Assembly (NCBI GenBank): GCA_020637805.1
Contig: JACKJU010000001.1
Coordinates: 415,484-479,483, forward strand
Reading direction: 5' to 3'
Length of the DNA: 64,000 nucleotides
Origin: Nitratireductor sp.
Lineage (GTDB): Bacteria; Pseudomonadota; Alphaproteobacteria; Rhizobiales; Rhizobiaceae
The notes below the pieces were generated by a model. That model made no database searches. It saw only the letters and a list, made by a program, of their open reading frames with translations, and was not told where the DNA came from. How positions within the stretch are numbered: the first letter of the stretch is position 1; every line of letters starts with the position of its first letter. Made by a program: the position numbers and the translations under genes. Shown here piece by piece: positions 1 through 8,857 of this stretch.

Positions 1-1
1 T

Positions 2-3000
2 GCTGTCTTCGCGTGGCTGATCAGTTCCGCCGAACCGCAACTCCTGAATTCCAACGTGCCCCTGGCGATACGCATCGCGGAGCCCAAGGCGCTAGGCTAT
101 GCAGCAGCCGTCATCTTCCCGATCCTGCTCGCATGGGGCTTCGCTGCCCTGTTGCGCAGGGCACAGGAAATGCGCCACGCGGCGCGCTCCATGACAGAGG
201 CAGCCATACGGCTGATGCAGCCGGAATCCGTGGCTTCCGACGCCATTGTTACTGTCGGACGCGCCATCCGCCGCGAAGTCGCGGCAATGGGCGAAGGTGT
301 CGAACGCGCCGTTGCACGGGCCGGTGAACTGGAAGCAATGGTACACAACGAGGTTCTCAACCTCGAGCGGTCATACTCGGATTCAGAGATCAAGCTGCGC
401 AGCCTGGTTTCCGACCTGAGCGGCGAACGCGAGCAGGTTGTCGGCCACGCCGAGCGGGTTCGCGAAGCAATCCAGGTATCGCAGGCCGGACTGACCTCCG
501 ACATGGATCAACTCACCTCCCGCCTGCAACAGGTCATTGATGGTGCGGCAGAGCGGATGACTGGCACGCTGGAAGCGCGCGAAGCCCACATTACCGCTTC
601 TCTGTCCGAAGCCGGGGACCGGCTGGTCTCACTGCTGACCGATTCCGGCGCGGACCTCGAAAGCCGCCTGACAAACGGCACCAAGCTTTTCGAGAACGTT
701 ATCGGCACACGTGCCGACGAGATGAGCGAACGCATCCACCTGGCCGGCTCCACCGTGGCCAACCTGATGCAGACCCAGTCCGCCGGACTGCGCGATCAGG
801 CAGATGAGATTACCCGACAGATCGAGGATTCCATTGCAATCCGCTCCGCCGAGTTCACGTCGAGGCTGAGCGAAACCACCGAGATGCTGCAGGGCATGCT
901 CGATCAGCGGCTGGACAGCATTCACAACACGCTTTCCACCAAGGGCGACGCTTTTGTTCATTCCCTTGGAACGCGTACGGAAGCACTGGACAAGGTTCTG
1001 GCCGAGCGTTCCAAGGCCATCAGCGAAACCCTCGCCTCCCGCCTCTCCGGCTTCGGCAAGGACATGACGGCGCATCTGGAAAGCTCTGTCGGCCAGATCC
1101 GCTCCGGGCAGGAACAACTGGTCGAAGCCGCCACCCAGCTTGAGAACTCGGTTGCCGAACGCACCGGCTCGCTGGAAGCTGTCATGAGCGAACGTCAGGA
1201 AAAGCTGGCCGCCATCATTGCCGGGGGCGAAGACGCCATACGCACCAATCTCGCGAACGGCCTTTCCAGTGTTTCGGCCAAGGCGGCCGAGATCAGCAAG
1301 GGCTTGGCCGACCAGAGCGCCGCGCTTGTTTCGGGCATGGACGAGAAATCCGTCTCGCTTCTTCGCGATCTCGACGAACGCATCAACTCGCTTGCTTCCG
1401 GTGTCGAACAGAATGCCGGGCTGCTCAGATCGCTGCTTGAGGAAAAATCCGCAGCGGTTTTCGCCGGCATGGATCAGCAGGGCAAGAGCCTTCTGGCCGG
1501 CATCGACCAGCGCAATCAGATCGTGATCTCCGGACTGGACAAGCGCAGCCAGACCATGTTGTCCGGAATGGACCAACGCGGTCAGTCCCTGCTCTCAGGT
1601 TTTGATGAACGCAGTTCGGGTATGCTCTCGGACCTCGAAAAGCGTAGTTCAGACATGCTTTCAGGTGTCGAGGCGCGCAGCAAGGATGTCCTTTCCGGGC
1701 TCGATGAACGCGCCAACAACATGGTCGAGGGCATTCGCCGCCAGGGCGACAGCATGCTTTCTGGCGTGGATGAGCGTGCGGGCGGCATTCTCTCCGGCAT
1801 GGAAGAACGCAGCAAGGGCGTTCTCTCCGGGATGGACGAACGCAATCAGTCCATGTTCTCGGGAATGGAAGAGCGTGGCAAGGCAGTTCTTTCAGGTCTC
1901 GACAAGCGCAACCAGGGCATTTCGGAAGGCATGCGCCAAAGAGGCGATGTCATTCTCTCCGGTATCGATCAGCGTGCCGGCGGCATTCTGTCCGGCATCG
2001 AGGAGCGCAGCAAAGGCATTCTCTCGGGGCTGGACGAACGCAATCAGTCCATGCTCGACGGGCTGGACGAGCGCGGACGTGACCTCCTGCTTGGCATCAA
2101 CCACAGCGGCGAAGGCATATTGTCTGGCGTAGGCGAGCGCGGACAGGCCCTGCTCTCCGAGCTTGACGCGCGCAACCAATCTATGCGCGACAGCATCGAC
2201 GCACAGGGCAGCAACATCCTTGCAGGCATTGATCAGAGCGGCGAAGGCATACTCTCCGGCATCGAGACCCGCGGCCAGAACGTGGTCGCAGGTATCGAGG
2301 AGCGAAGCGCCGGACTGCTTTCCAGCCTCGGCGAGAAAAATGTCGACATTATCAGCGGTGTGGACGAGCGCGCAGCGGAACTGATTGGCGCACTCGATAC
2401 CGCAAGACAAGACCTGGGAGACATACTGGACCAGCGTACGGGCGGACTTTCCGACATGCTGACCAGCGGAACCGATCGCATTGCGTCGGCGGTCGAGGGC
2501 AAATACGGGCTGTTCTCGAAGCTGCTGGACGAGAAGCGTCAGGTCATCAGCGCAGATCTGGACGAGCGGATTTCCCAGACGGTGGGCGCCATCGACGAGA
2601 AGGCGGAAGCCATTTCGCGCATACTCACCCAGCGCGCCGAGCACATCAACTCGACCCTGGGGACGAGCCTCGTCGACAATCAGCGCATGCTCGAGGAGCG
2701 TACGAGAGAATTCAACGAGCTTCTCTCCAGCCGGTCCGAGGAACTGAAGGAAATTCTGCAGCAGCAGGCGATGCCTGTGGTCGAGATGCTCCAGGTTCGC
2801 GGCGACGAAGTCGCAGACAAGCTGGGCGCCGTGCACGAGACCGTACGCACCGACGTGAACGACCTGCTTGGAAACCTTGCCCATGTCAGCGAAGCACTGA
2901 AGTCCCTCATCGAAAAAGGTGGCTCGGATCTCGAACAAATGGGCTCGGCCATCACTGAACAGGCCGAAAGCATGTCGCGGGCCGTGGAGAAAGCCAAATC

Positions 3001-4330
3001 CGATGTGGAGACTTCGAGCGAAATAGCCAAGTCGGCACACTTCGAGATGAACGAAACTGCGACCAACCTTCTGGCGAATATCGGCGGGATCGCGGAACGC
3101 TTCGAGATGCAGACGCGGTTCCTGGAACAGGCCACGAGCATGATCGACGAGGCTCAGCGCAACTTCGCCTTCACCATGGACAATCGCGAAACCGATCTTG
3201 TCAGCCTTGCATCCGGCCTTGCCGAGCGGACCGGCGAAATCGAACAGTCGATGGCCGCATTCTCTGAAATGCTGATGCGCACGATGGAAGAAATGACACA
3301 GCGGTCGCGTTTGGTCGGCACCACCGTGACTGCCGAAATCGGGTCGGCAATGGAAGACACCCATGCCCGCTTCTCTGCAGCGACCGAGGCAATGCGCCAG
3401 GCAGCCGAAGAAGTACGCCGCGATCTGGAAGAAACCCGCAAGCAGATGAAAAAGGGCGTCATGGAACTGCCCGAGGAAACGCGCCAGAGTGCTGACGCCA
3501 TGCGCAAGGTCGTTGCAGACCAGATTGCCGCGCTGCGCGACCTTTCCGAGATCGTGTCAAAGTCCGGCAAGGCGCTCGACGGCACGCCGGGACGCAATCC
3601 GAGTGCTTCTCAGACTGCGGCAAGTTCGCCGGCAGTTGCGCGCCCTGCACGCGTTGCATCCGTTGCCGCGCCGGCACCTGTGGCTTCGCCCTCCTTCCCG
3701 CCGCGCACTTCCGCACAGCCGGCGGCACAGGCAGCACAAGCCGCCTACCGCGAACAGCAAACGGCGCAGGTTACGCCCCTGCGTCCGGCCACACAAACAA
3801 TGCCCCCTGTACAGGCTCCGGCACCACAGGCCGAATACCGGACCGACTATTCGAACCAGCGCCGCCAGGAGCCCGCACAAGGCCCACAGGCAGGCGGCTG
3901 GGTGAGCGACCTTCTGCGCCGCGCCTCCGAAGAGCCGCAGGACTACGCACCGTCGAGGCCGCGCCAACAGGAACGCCCGCCCCTTCACACGATCGAGAGC
4001 CTCAATGCGCTGTCGATGGATATCGCGCGGCAGATCGATCACGAGGCATCTATCGACCTTTGGGAGCGGTACCAGCGCGGCGAACGCAACGTCTTCACCC
4101 GCAGGCTCTACACCCTGCAGGGCCAGCAGACATTCGACGAGATCCGCCGGAAGTATGGCAGCGACGCCGAATTCCGCCGCGCCGTCGACCGCTACGTGGA
4201 TGACTTCGAGCAGTTGCTGAGCGAGGTTTCCGAGAGCGACCGCGACAACATCATGGCGCAGACTTACCTGACCTCGGACACGGGCAAGGTCTACACCATG
4301 CTCGCACACGCTGCGGGACGCCTTGGCTAA
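2..4330 (+). CDS. giant membrane-anchored coiled-coil protein, 5' end cut off (kinesin-like / apolipoprotein-like annotation in Rhizobiales)
   Basis: The frame is open from the first bases of the window, so the true start lies upstream; the GTG at 56 is only an internal candidate. A hydrophobic segment (AVIFPILLAWGFAALL, about bases 110-160) is followed by a long Ala/Glu/Ser-rich helical region, which suggests a membrane anchor with a large soluble coiled coil. From 1331 to 2386 there are 32 consecutive 11-residue units of the type SGMDERxxSLL with no insertion or deletion. A Pro/Ala/Gln-rich linker (about 3600-3960) leads to a compact C-terminal domain of about 115 residues with IARQIDHEASIDLWERY and AEFRRAVDRYVDDFE. 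Similar proteins in Rhizobiales are annotated as kinesin-like or apolipoprotein-like without a proven function. A structural, envelope or polar scaffold role is my inference. Confidence 0.85.
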   Translation, partial: AVFAWLISSAEPQLLNSNVPLAIRIAEPKALGYAAAVIFPILLAWGFAALLRRAQEMRHAARSMTEAAIRLMQPESVASDAIVTVGRAIRREVAAMGEGVERAVARAGELEAMVHNEVLNLERSYSDSEIKLRSLVSDLSGEREQVVGHAERVREAIQVSQAGLTSDMDQLTSRLQQVIDGAAERMTGTLEAREAHITASLSEAGDRLVSLLTDSGADLESRLTNGTKLFENVIGTRADEMSERIHLAGSTVANLMQTQSAGLRDQADEITRQIEDSIAIRSAEFTSRLSETTEMLQGMLDQRLDSIHNTLSTKGDAFVHSLGTRTEALDKVLAERSKAISETLASRLSGFGKDMTAHLESSVGQIRSGQEQLVEAATQLENSVAERTGSLEAVMSERQEKLAAIIAGGEDAIRTNLANGLSSVSAKAAEISKGLADQSAALVSGMDEKSVSLLRDLDERINSLASGVEQNAGLLRSLLEEKSAAVFAGMDQQGKSLLAGIDQRNQIVISGLDKRSQTMLSGMDQRGQSLLSGFDERSSGMLSDLEKRSSDMLSGVEARSKDVLSGLDERANNMVEGIRRQGDSMLSGVDERAGGILSGMEERSKGVLSGMDERNQSMFSGMEERGKAVLSGLDKRNQGISEGMRQRGDVILSGIDQRAGGILSGIEERSKGILSGLDERNQSMLDGLDERGRDLLLGINHSGEGILSGVGERGQALLSELDARNQSMRDSIDAQGSNILAGIDQSGEGILSGIETRGQNVVAGIEERSAGLLSSLGEKNVDIISGVDERAAELIGALDTARQDLGDILDQRTGGLSDMLTSGTDRIASAVEGKYGLFSKLLDEKRQVISADLDERISQTVGAIDEKAEAISRILTQRAEHINSTLGTSLVDNQRMLEERTREFNELLSSRSEELKEILQQQAMPVVEMLQVRGDEVADKLGAVHETVRTDVNDLLGNLAHVSEALKSLIEKGGSDLEQMGSAITEQAESMSRAVEKAKSDVETSSEIAKSAHFEMNETATNLLANIGGIAERFEMQTRFLEQATSMIDEAQRNFAFTMDNRETDLVSLASGLAERTGEIEQSMAAFSEMLMRTMEEMTQRSRLVGTTVTAEIGSAMEDTHARFSAATEAMRQAAEEVRRDLEETRKQMKKGVMELPEETRQSADAMRKVVADQIAALRDLSEIVSKSGKALDGTPGRNPSASQTAASSPAVARPARVASVAAPAPVASPSFPPRTSAQPAAQAAQAAYREQQTAQVTPLRPATQTMPPVQAPAPQAEYRTDYSNQRRQEPAQGPQAGGWVSDLLRRASEEPQDYAPSRPRQQERPPLHTIESLNALSMDIARQIDHEASIDLWERYQRGERNVFTRRLYTLQGQQTFDEIRRKYGSDAEFRRAVDRYVDDFEQLLSEVSESDRDNIMAQTYLTSDTGKVYTMLAHAAGRLG
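1331..2386 (+). repeat. 32 tandem 33-bp units coding an 11-residue (hendecad) repeat
   Basis: Codon by codon the units read SGMDEKSVSLL, RDLDERINSLA ... SGVDERAAELI, each 33 bp, so unit k begins at 1331+33(k-1). Hydrophobic residues fall at unit positions 3, 10 and 11, with a small residue often at 7. That matches the a-d-e-h pattern of a hendecad coiled coil, which is nearly straight or slightly right-handed. Units 13-18 (1727-1924) and 19-24 (1925-2122) align as a 198-bp tandem superrepeat. A weaker 11-residue phase continues downstream (DERISQTV, DEKAEAIS) and is visible upstream around bases 890-1060. Confidence 0.9.
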
Positions 4331-4430
4331 AGCGGTTGCGTTTGGTCTGACTCACCAAAGAAGAAAATGCCAACCTGGCCCGGTTCAGGCGATTGGCCGG
4401 ATGCCAGCCAATCAAAACAGAGATAGCTGT

Positions 4431-4451
4431 CCCGCAGGCCTACGCTGCGGG
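4431..4451. terminator. hairpin between convergent genes
   Basis: CCCGCAG, a 7-nt loop and CTGCGGG form a 7-bp perfect stem, followed on the plus strand by a weak T-containing tract. A second inverted repeat, GATTGGC/GCCAATC, sits at 4391-4413. They lie between the convergent coiled-coil gene and the Mla lipoprotein gene, so they may end transcription, but neither has a strong U tract. Confidence 0.35.
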
Positions 4452-4500
4452 TTCGCATTCTTCTGACGGATTACATTCTTCGGGGAAAATTCGACGCAGT

Positions 4501-5121
4501 TCAGACCGCGCGCAGCGTCCACTGCACGATATCGCGCGCGACCTGTGCAAAGGCGCGATTGAGGGCGCTCACGACAGCGAGCGGTTCCGTCGAAGACAGG
4601 GGAACATTCGCCGTGAAAATCTCCGAGCGAACGACCTTGCCGCTCCGGTCGCTGACCAGCTTCACGGAGATCGATACCGCGGCCTCGTTGCTGCCTTCCA
4701 GGTTTGCCTGAAACTCCCGGATGCTGGACACGATCTGGTAGTCGATCACCAGCCCGTCGCCAGGCTTGGCGACCGCCCTCGCCTTGCCTGTATTCTCGAA
4801 ACTCTCGATCAGCCTGGCCTGGATCAGCTTTGGAAGGCGGTCACTCCATTGGGACTTGCCCAGGTATTCAACCACCTCATCCGAGGGCTTGATGACGATG
4901 TCCTGGCTGTCCAGCACCTTCACGGCTGCAGGTTCGAGTATCAGAACCTGTGCGCGGGTGCCCGCCTTCAAACCCGGAAAGGTGGCAGGCGCGGTGATGT
5001 CATAGGTATTGGGCAGGGGCGCGGGAACCAGCGAGGTGCACGCGGACAGGAGGGCCGCGGCAAGCAGAACTGCAATACCGGTCCTGCTTGTCTTCGTTCT
5101 TCTTGTGCCGAGATTACCCAC
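4501..5121 (-). CDS. ABC-type transport auxiliary lipoprotein (PqiC/YmbA-like), Mla operon
   Basis: A lipoprotein of about 206 residues with a short basic N-terminus, a hydrophobic stretch and the lipobox LLSAC, so it should be lipidated and held at the outer membrane or periplasm. The remainder (DIVIKPSDEVVEYLGKSQWSD, ALNRAFAQVARDIVQWTL) resembles the ABC-type transport auxiliary lipoprotein family that accompanies MCE transporters. I chose the GTG at 5121 because GGGAG (5128-5132) stands 6 nt before it and the signal peptide is then about 25 residues. ATG codons at 5184 and 5169 would give an overlong leader. It is the last gene of the mlaE-mlaF-mlaD cluster, 124 bp after mlaD. Confidence 0.8.
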   Translation of the reverse strand: MGNLGTRRTKTSRTGIAVLLAAALLSACTSLVPAPLPNTYDITAPATFPGLKAGTRAQVLILEPAAVKVLDSQDIVIKPSDEVVEYLGKSQWSDRLPKLIQARLIESFENTGKARAVAKPGDGLVIDYQIVSSIREFQANLEGSNEAAVSISVKLVSDRSGKVVRSEIFTANVPLSSTEPLAVVSALNRAFAQVARDIVQWTLRAV

Positions 5122-5245
5122 TGCAAACTCCCGAAGGGCCCAAAATTTCAAAACCTGACCAAATTTCATGCCCCGCCGCGCCAAGGCTCTCGCCGCGCGG
5201 ACTGATGTTTTGGGTAAACCGTAAGCCGGGGAAGGTCAATCCGGA

Positions 5246-6595
5246 TCAACGCCTCGGGCGGCCGTCATAGGTTTTAACCGTGCGACCGTTGCCCGAAATC
5301 AACGACGATGGATTGCGCTCGATATTTTCGACCACGCTCTCGATGCGGTTGACCGAACGCCGCGCATCGTTGATCAGGCCTCTGAAGTCGCTCAGACCAC
5401 CCTTGGAGAAACTCTCCAGACCGCCGGAAATCGTGTCCACCTTGTTGTTCAGGTTCTGGGCAAGTGTTCTGAAATCACCAAGCGTGTCGCGCAAATCGGT
5501 CATGACGGAATCGGCATCGCCGTTTCCAAGAAAGCCGTCGAGCTTGGCCAGAACGCCGTCGATTTTCTTCGATGATTCGTTTAGGCGCGCCATCATTTCG
5601 CTGGCGTCGCGGACCGTCTGGTCGATCTCCTGCTTGCGGCCAGCCAGTGTCTGGGTGACCTCCTGGGCATTTGCCACAACGGTCTTGGCCGTCTCGGAGG
5701 CCTCGGCAATATTGTCGACCGTTGTGCGGACACGTCCCTCATCCACTTCGGCCAGTATCCTGTCGACCTTGGCGAGGCTGGCATTCAGGCTTTCTGTTGC
5801 CTTGCCGGCCTCGGTCATGAAGCCGTCGAAGCGGGCACCGGTATCCTTCAAATCCTGCGAGAAGACAGAAACGTTGTCGACGGTAGTCTTGACCTTCTCG
5901 GGATCAACCGCAGAGACGATCTTTTCAAGGCCCTTCACCGTGCCGTCGATCTTTTCGCCGAAGCCATCGAGCGCCTCGCCGATCTGCCCGGCACTGGCAA
6001 GAAACTTGTCGACGCCTTCAGAGTTCTTTTCGAGCGCCTGGGTGAACTTCTCGACGTTCCTGACCGCGTTGGACACCGGCTGCCTGTTTTCCTCGACAAA
6101 CTCCTGTACGGACTCAAGCGCCTTGTTTGCCTTCACGGCGACGTCACGAACGGTTTCGAGAATGTCCTGAACGGCAGACGGCTGCGCGTTGATGATGGGA
6201 GCCGTTCCAGGGCCTGCGGCATCGAACAACGAAGCGGCATCGGGCGAGCCGCCCTCAAGCGAGATGTAGGCTATGCCCGTCAGCCCCTGTGAACCGATGA
6301 CCGCCTTGGTGTCGGTTCTGACCGGCGTGGTGTCGTCGATCTGCGAATAGGCATAGACCACGCGCGGGTCCTTCGGATCGAAGATCAACCGGTCGACCTT
6401 GCCTACCTTGATGCCGTTGAAATGAACCTCACTGCCCGGAGCAAGCCCGGTGACCGCGCCCTCGATGCGTACCGTCACCGGCCTGAGGGTCGCCCCCTGG
6501 TCATACTCGGAGACCCAGTAGATGAAGCCGAAACTCGCCAGCAAGACCACCAGCGTGAAAAAGCCTACGGCGACGTAATTTGCCCTGGTTTCCAT
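5246..6595 (-). CDS. mlaD: MlaD-like MCE family lipid transport protein
   Basis: 449 residues. One transmembrane segment lies near the N-terminus (YVAVGFFTLVVLLASFGFIYWV, residues about 7-28), followed by the MCE domain (about 39-120) with the typical GLAPGSEVHFNGIKVGKV and SQGLTGIAYISLEGG. The long C-terminal part is Ala/Val/Asp-rich helix that would form the periplasmic extension. MCE proteins form hexamers that bind phospholipid and sit on the MlaE permease. The ATG is 5 bp from the end of the upstream ATPase gene, which fits one operon. It is longer than E. coli MlaD (about 183 residues), as is common in alphaproteobacterial MCE proteins. Confidence 0.88.
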   Translation of the reverse strand: METRANYVAVGFFTLVVLLASFGFIYWVSEYDQGATLRPVTVRIEGAVTGLAPGSEVHFNGIKVGKVDRLIFDPKDPRVVYAYSQIDDTTPVRTDTKAVIGSQGLTGIAYISLEGGSPDAASLFDAAGPGTAPIINAQPSAVQDILETVRDVAVKANKALESVQEFVEENRQPVSNAVRNVEKFTQALEKNSEGVDKFLASAGQIGEALDGFGEKIDGTVKGLEKIVSAVDPEKVKTTVDNVSVFSQDLKDTGARFDGFMTEAGKATESLNASLAKVDRILAEVDEGRVRTTVDNIAEASETAKTVVANAQEVTQTLAGRKQEIDQTVRDASEMMARLNESSKKIDGVLAKLDGFLGNGDADSVMTDLRDTLGDFRTLAQNLNNKVDTISGGLESFSKGGLSDFRGLINDARRSVNRIESVVENIERNPSSLISGNGRTVKTYDGRPRR

Positions 6596-6599
6596 TCAA

Positions 6600-7448
6600 C
6601 TACACCATTTCGTTCATTGCGGCATCGCCCTGCACGGAGCGGGGAACGATCTGTCTTGCGCGTTTGCCGTGAAAATAGGACTGCACCCATTGGTCGTCAC
6701 AGGCAAGCATTGCCTCGATACCGCCATCCACGAGCACCCGTTTTTCGGCCAGTACGGCAATCCGGTCACATACCGAGAAGAGGCTGTCGAGATCGTGCGT
6801 CACCATGTAAACCGTCAGGCCAAGCGTGTCACGCAAGGTGGCAATGAGATCATCGAAGTCCGCTGCGCCGATCGGATCGAGGCCGGAAGTCGGCTCATCG
6901 AGAAACAGCAATTCCGGGTCGAGTGCGAGTGCGCGGGCAAGTGCGACGCGCTTGATCATGCCGCCCGACAGCTCGGAGGGCATCTTCAGGGCCGCGTCCT
7001 GAGAAAGGCCTACGAGTTCCAGCTTTACCCGCGCCAGTTCGCGCATCAGCGACACCGGCATGTCGAGATATTCGCGCATCGGCACGCATATGTTGTCGAT
7101 CACGTTGAGCGAGGAAAACAGTGCCCCGTGCTGGAACATGACGCCGATGCGCTGATCCAGGCGCAGGCGGGCTTCGTCCCGGGCAGCGTGATAATCCTGT
7201 CCGAACAGCAGTATCTTGCCGCTCGCAGCCTTGTTGAGGCCCAGGACCGTGCGCATTAGAACGGACTTGCCTGCACCGGATGCTCCGACGAAGCCCAGAA
7301 TTTCGCCACGATAGATTTCCAGATCGAGATGTTCCAGCACCGTGCGGCCGTCGAACGCCACGGTCACGTCATGCACGGACAAAACCACATCACGCGCCGT
7401 GTTTTCAACGGCCTGCTGATCTCCATTCTGGCGGTTTTCAGCGCTCAT
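6600..7448 (-). CDS. mlaF: MlaF-like ABC transporter ATPase
   Basis: 282 residues of a typical ABC ATPase: Walker A GASGAGKS (about residues 55-62), Q loop, signature LSGGM, Walker B LLFLDEPTSGLD and the switch histidine in VTHDLDSLF. It should power phospholipid movement by the MlaE permease from the cytoplasmic face. About 20 N-terminal residues precede the domain. It starts 9 bp after the mlaE stop and ends 4 bp before mlaD, so the genes are very likely cotranscribed. Confidence 0.9.
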   Translation of the reverse strand: MSAENRQNGDQQAVENTARDVVLSVHDVTVAFDGRTVLEHLDLEIYRGEILGFVGASGAGKSVLMRTVLGLNKAASGKILLFGQDYHAARDEARLRLDQRIGVMFQHGALFSSLNVIDNICVPMREYLDMPVSLMRELARVKLELVGLSQDAALKMPSELSGGMIKRVALARALALDPELLFLDEPTSGLDPIGAADFDDLIATLRDTLGLTVYMVTHDLDSLFSVCDRIAVLAEKRVLVDGGIEAMLACDDQWVQSYFHGKRARQIVPRSVQGDAAMNEMV

Positions 7449-7457
7449 CCATCATCC

Positions 7458-8630
7458 TCAGTAGTCGATTGCGGCATAGAAGATGGCAAAAAAACCATCG
7501 ACGACAATGACGAAGAATATTGCCTTCACCACAGCCGAAGTGACCCTGCGGCCAAGGCTTTCTGCACTGCCTTCGACCTTCATGCCCTCGACTGCAGCCA
7601 TCACGCCAATGATCATGGCCATAAACGGGGCCTTGATAAGGCCAGAAAACACCGTGGTCAGATCAATCCAGTCACCAAGTTGGGTTAGGAACTCAGCAAA
7701 CCCGACACCTGAATAGAAGCGCAGCAGGATGGCGGCACCGGCGAGTGCGGCCATGTCCGATATGAAAGTAAGCAAGGGAAGCGAAATTGTAAGCGCCACG
7801 AGCCTAGGAAAAATCAGCACGCCGATCGGATTTAGGCCGATGACCGTCAGCGCATCCACCTCCTCGCGCATCTTCATCGATCCGATTTCAGCGGTCATGG
7901 CGCTGCCGGAACGGCCCGCAATCATGATCGCGGTAATGAGGACGCACACCTCGCGCAGAAGCAGGATTGCGGTCAGCCCAACCGCCCAGTTCTCCAGCCC
8001 GAACGTGCGCATCTGGAAGGCGCTCTGCTGGGCGATGATTCCGCCGATCAGGAAGGAAACGAGTATGATGATTGGTGCCGAACGCAGCCCCATGCGGTCG
8101 ATGTGGTGAATGATCGAAACCGGCCGCACCCCGCCGCCCTTGCCGGATTTGAGCTGCGGGCCGTGGATGGCTGCACCAATGATGTTGAAGCCCATCAAGG
8201 TATCGCGGTGCAGGCTGTACATTACCCTGCCGAGTGCCTCGACCGGTCCAAGCAGGATGTTGCGGCTGCGCCCTGTCCGTTCGCCCGTCTCGCCCGTGTA
8301 GTCCACCGCTGCGAGCAGGCGGCTGCGATGCTCGGAAACATTGGCGAGCGATACGTTTCCGCCCTTCTCGCGCCAGGCGTTCGAAAGCCGGGTAATCAAC
8401 CAGGCACCAGCGGTGTCCAGATTGCCGAGCCCGGAAAGATCAAGCGTGATCGCGGATGCCGGCGCAGCGCGCGCCGCAAGCTCCTGCATGGGGCCGTTTA
8501 CCGAGCCAATGGTTGCCGCCTGCCAGTTTCCCGTCAGGTGCACGGTTGTGTGCCCCGACTGATCGTCGACCTTCAGACCGGCACCAGCCGGTTCATCCGC
8601 TTTGTCTGGAAGTTCGGGGGCGATGTTCAT
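7458..8630 (-). CDS. mlaE: MlaE-like ABC permease with fused N-terminal STAS domain
   Basis: 390 residues. The N-terminal part (about 20-115; TVHLTGNWQ, ITLDLSGLGNLDTAGAWLI) is a STAS domain like MlaB. The remainder is a MlaE permease with several membrane segments and the conserved GRSGSAMTAEIGSMKMREEVDAL and GLNPIGVLIFPRL. Fusing the MlaB function to the permease is common in alphaproteobacteria, so no separate mlaB is needed. I chose ATG 8630 because GGAG stands 6 nt before it; an open frame continues upstream to 8813 but shows no domain or ribosome site. It is the first gene of the operon, divergent from the epimerase gene at 8858. Confidence 0.88.
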   Translation of the reverse strand: MNIAPELPDKADEPAGAGLKVDDQSGHTTVHLTGNWQAATIGSVNGPMQELAARAAPASAITLDLSGLGNLDTAGAWLITRLSNAWREKGGNVSLANVSEHRSRLLAAVDYTGETGERTGRSRNILLGPVEALGRVMYSLHRDTLMGFNIIGAAIHGPQLKSGKGGGVRPVSIIHHIDRMGLRSAPIIILVSFLIGGIIAQQSAFQMRTFGLENWAVGLTAILLLREVCVLITAIMIAGRSGSAMTAEIGSMKMREEVDALTVIGLNPIGVLIFPRLVALTISLPLLTFISDMAALAGAAILLRFYSGVGFAEFLTQLGDWIDLTTVFSGLIKAPFMAMIIGVMAAVEGMKVEGSAESLGRRVTSAVVKAIFFVIVVDGFFAIFYAAIDY

Positions 8631-8857
8631 TGCTTCTCCACGCGCGACTTTCCCGCAATTACCTCGCTGCCCAAAATGCAACCCTGGACAACGCATCTCC
8701 GGCCATTGTCTGCCCCGCTTGCCTGGCAATGCGAATCCGCGATAGTTGCCGCACCATAAGGCCAACCGGCCGTGAATGGAATCGCCTCGCAAAGATTTTA
8801 AGGTTCGCGCCACGGCTCAGGCAACCGAACCTCACGCAGGATACCGGAAACCGCCAC

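Noticed and set aside
1892..3364. Long minus-strand frame of 490 residues opposite the coiled-coil gene
   Set aside because: It mirrors the repeat of the real gene (antisense of hendecad codons), which keeps stops away; no independent features.
4393..5205. Plus-strand frame of 270 residues opposite the Mla lipoprotein
   Set aside because: Low-complexity translation without family features; the opposite strand has a lipobox and family match.
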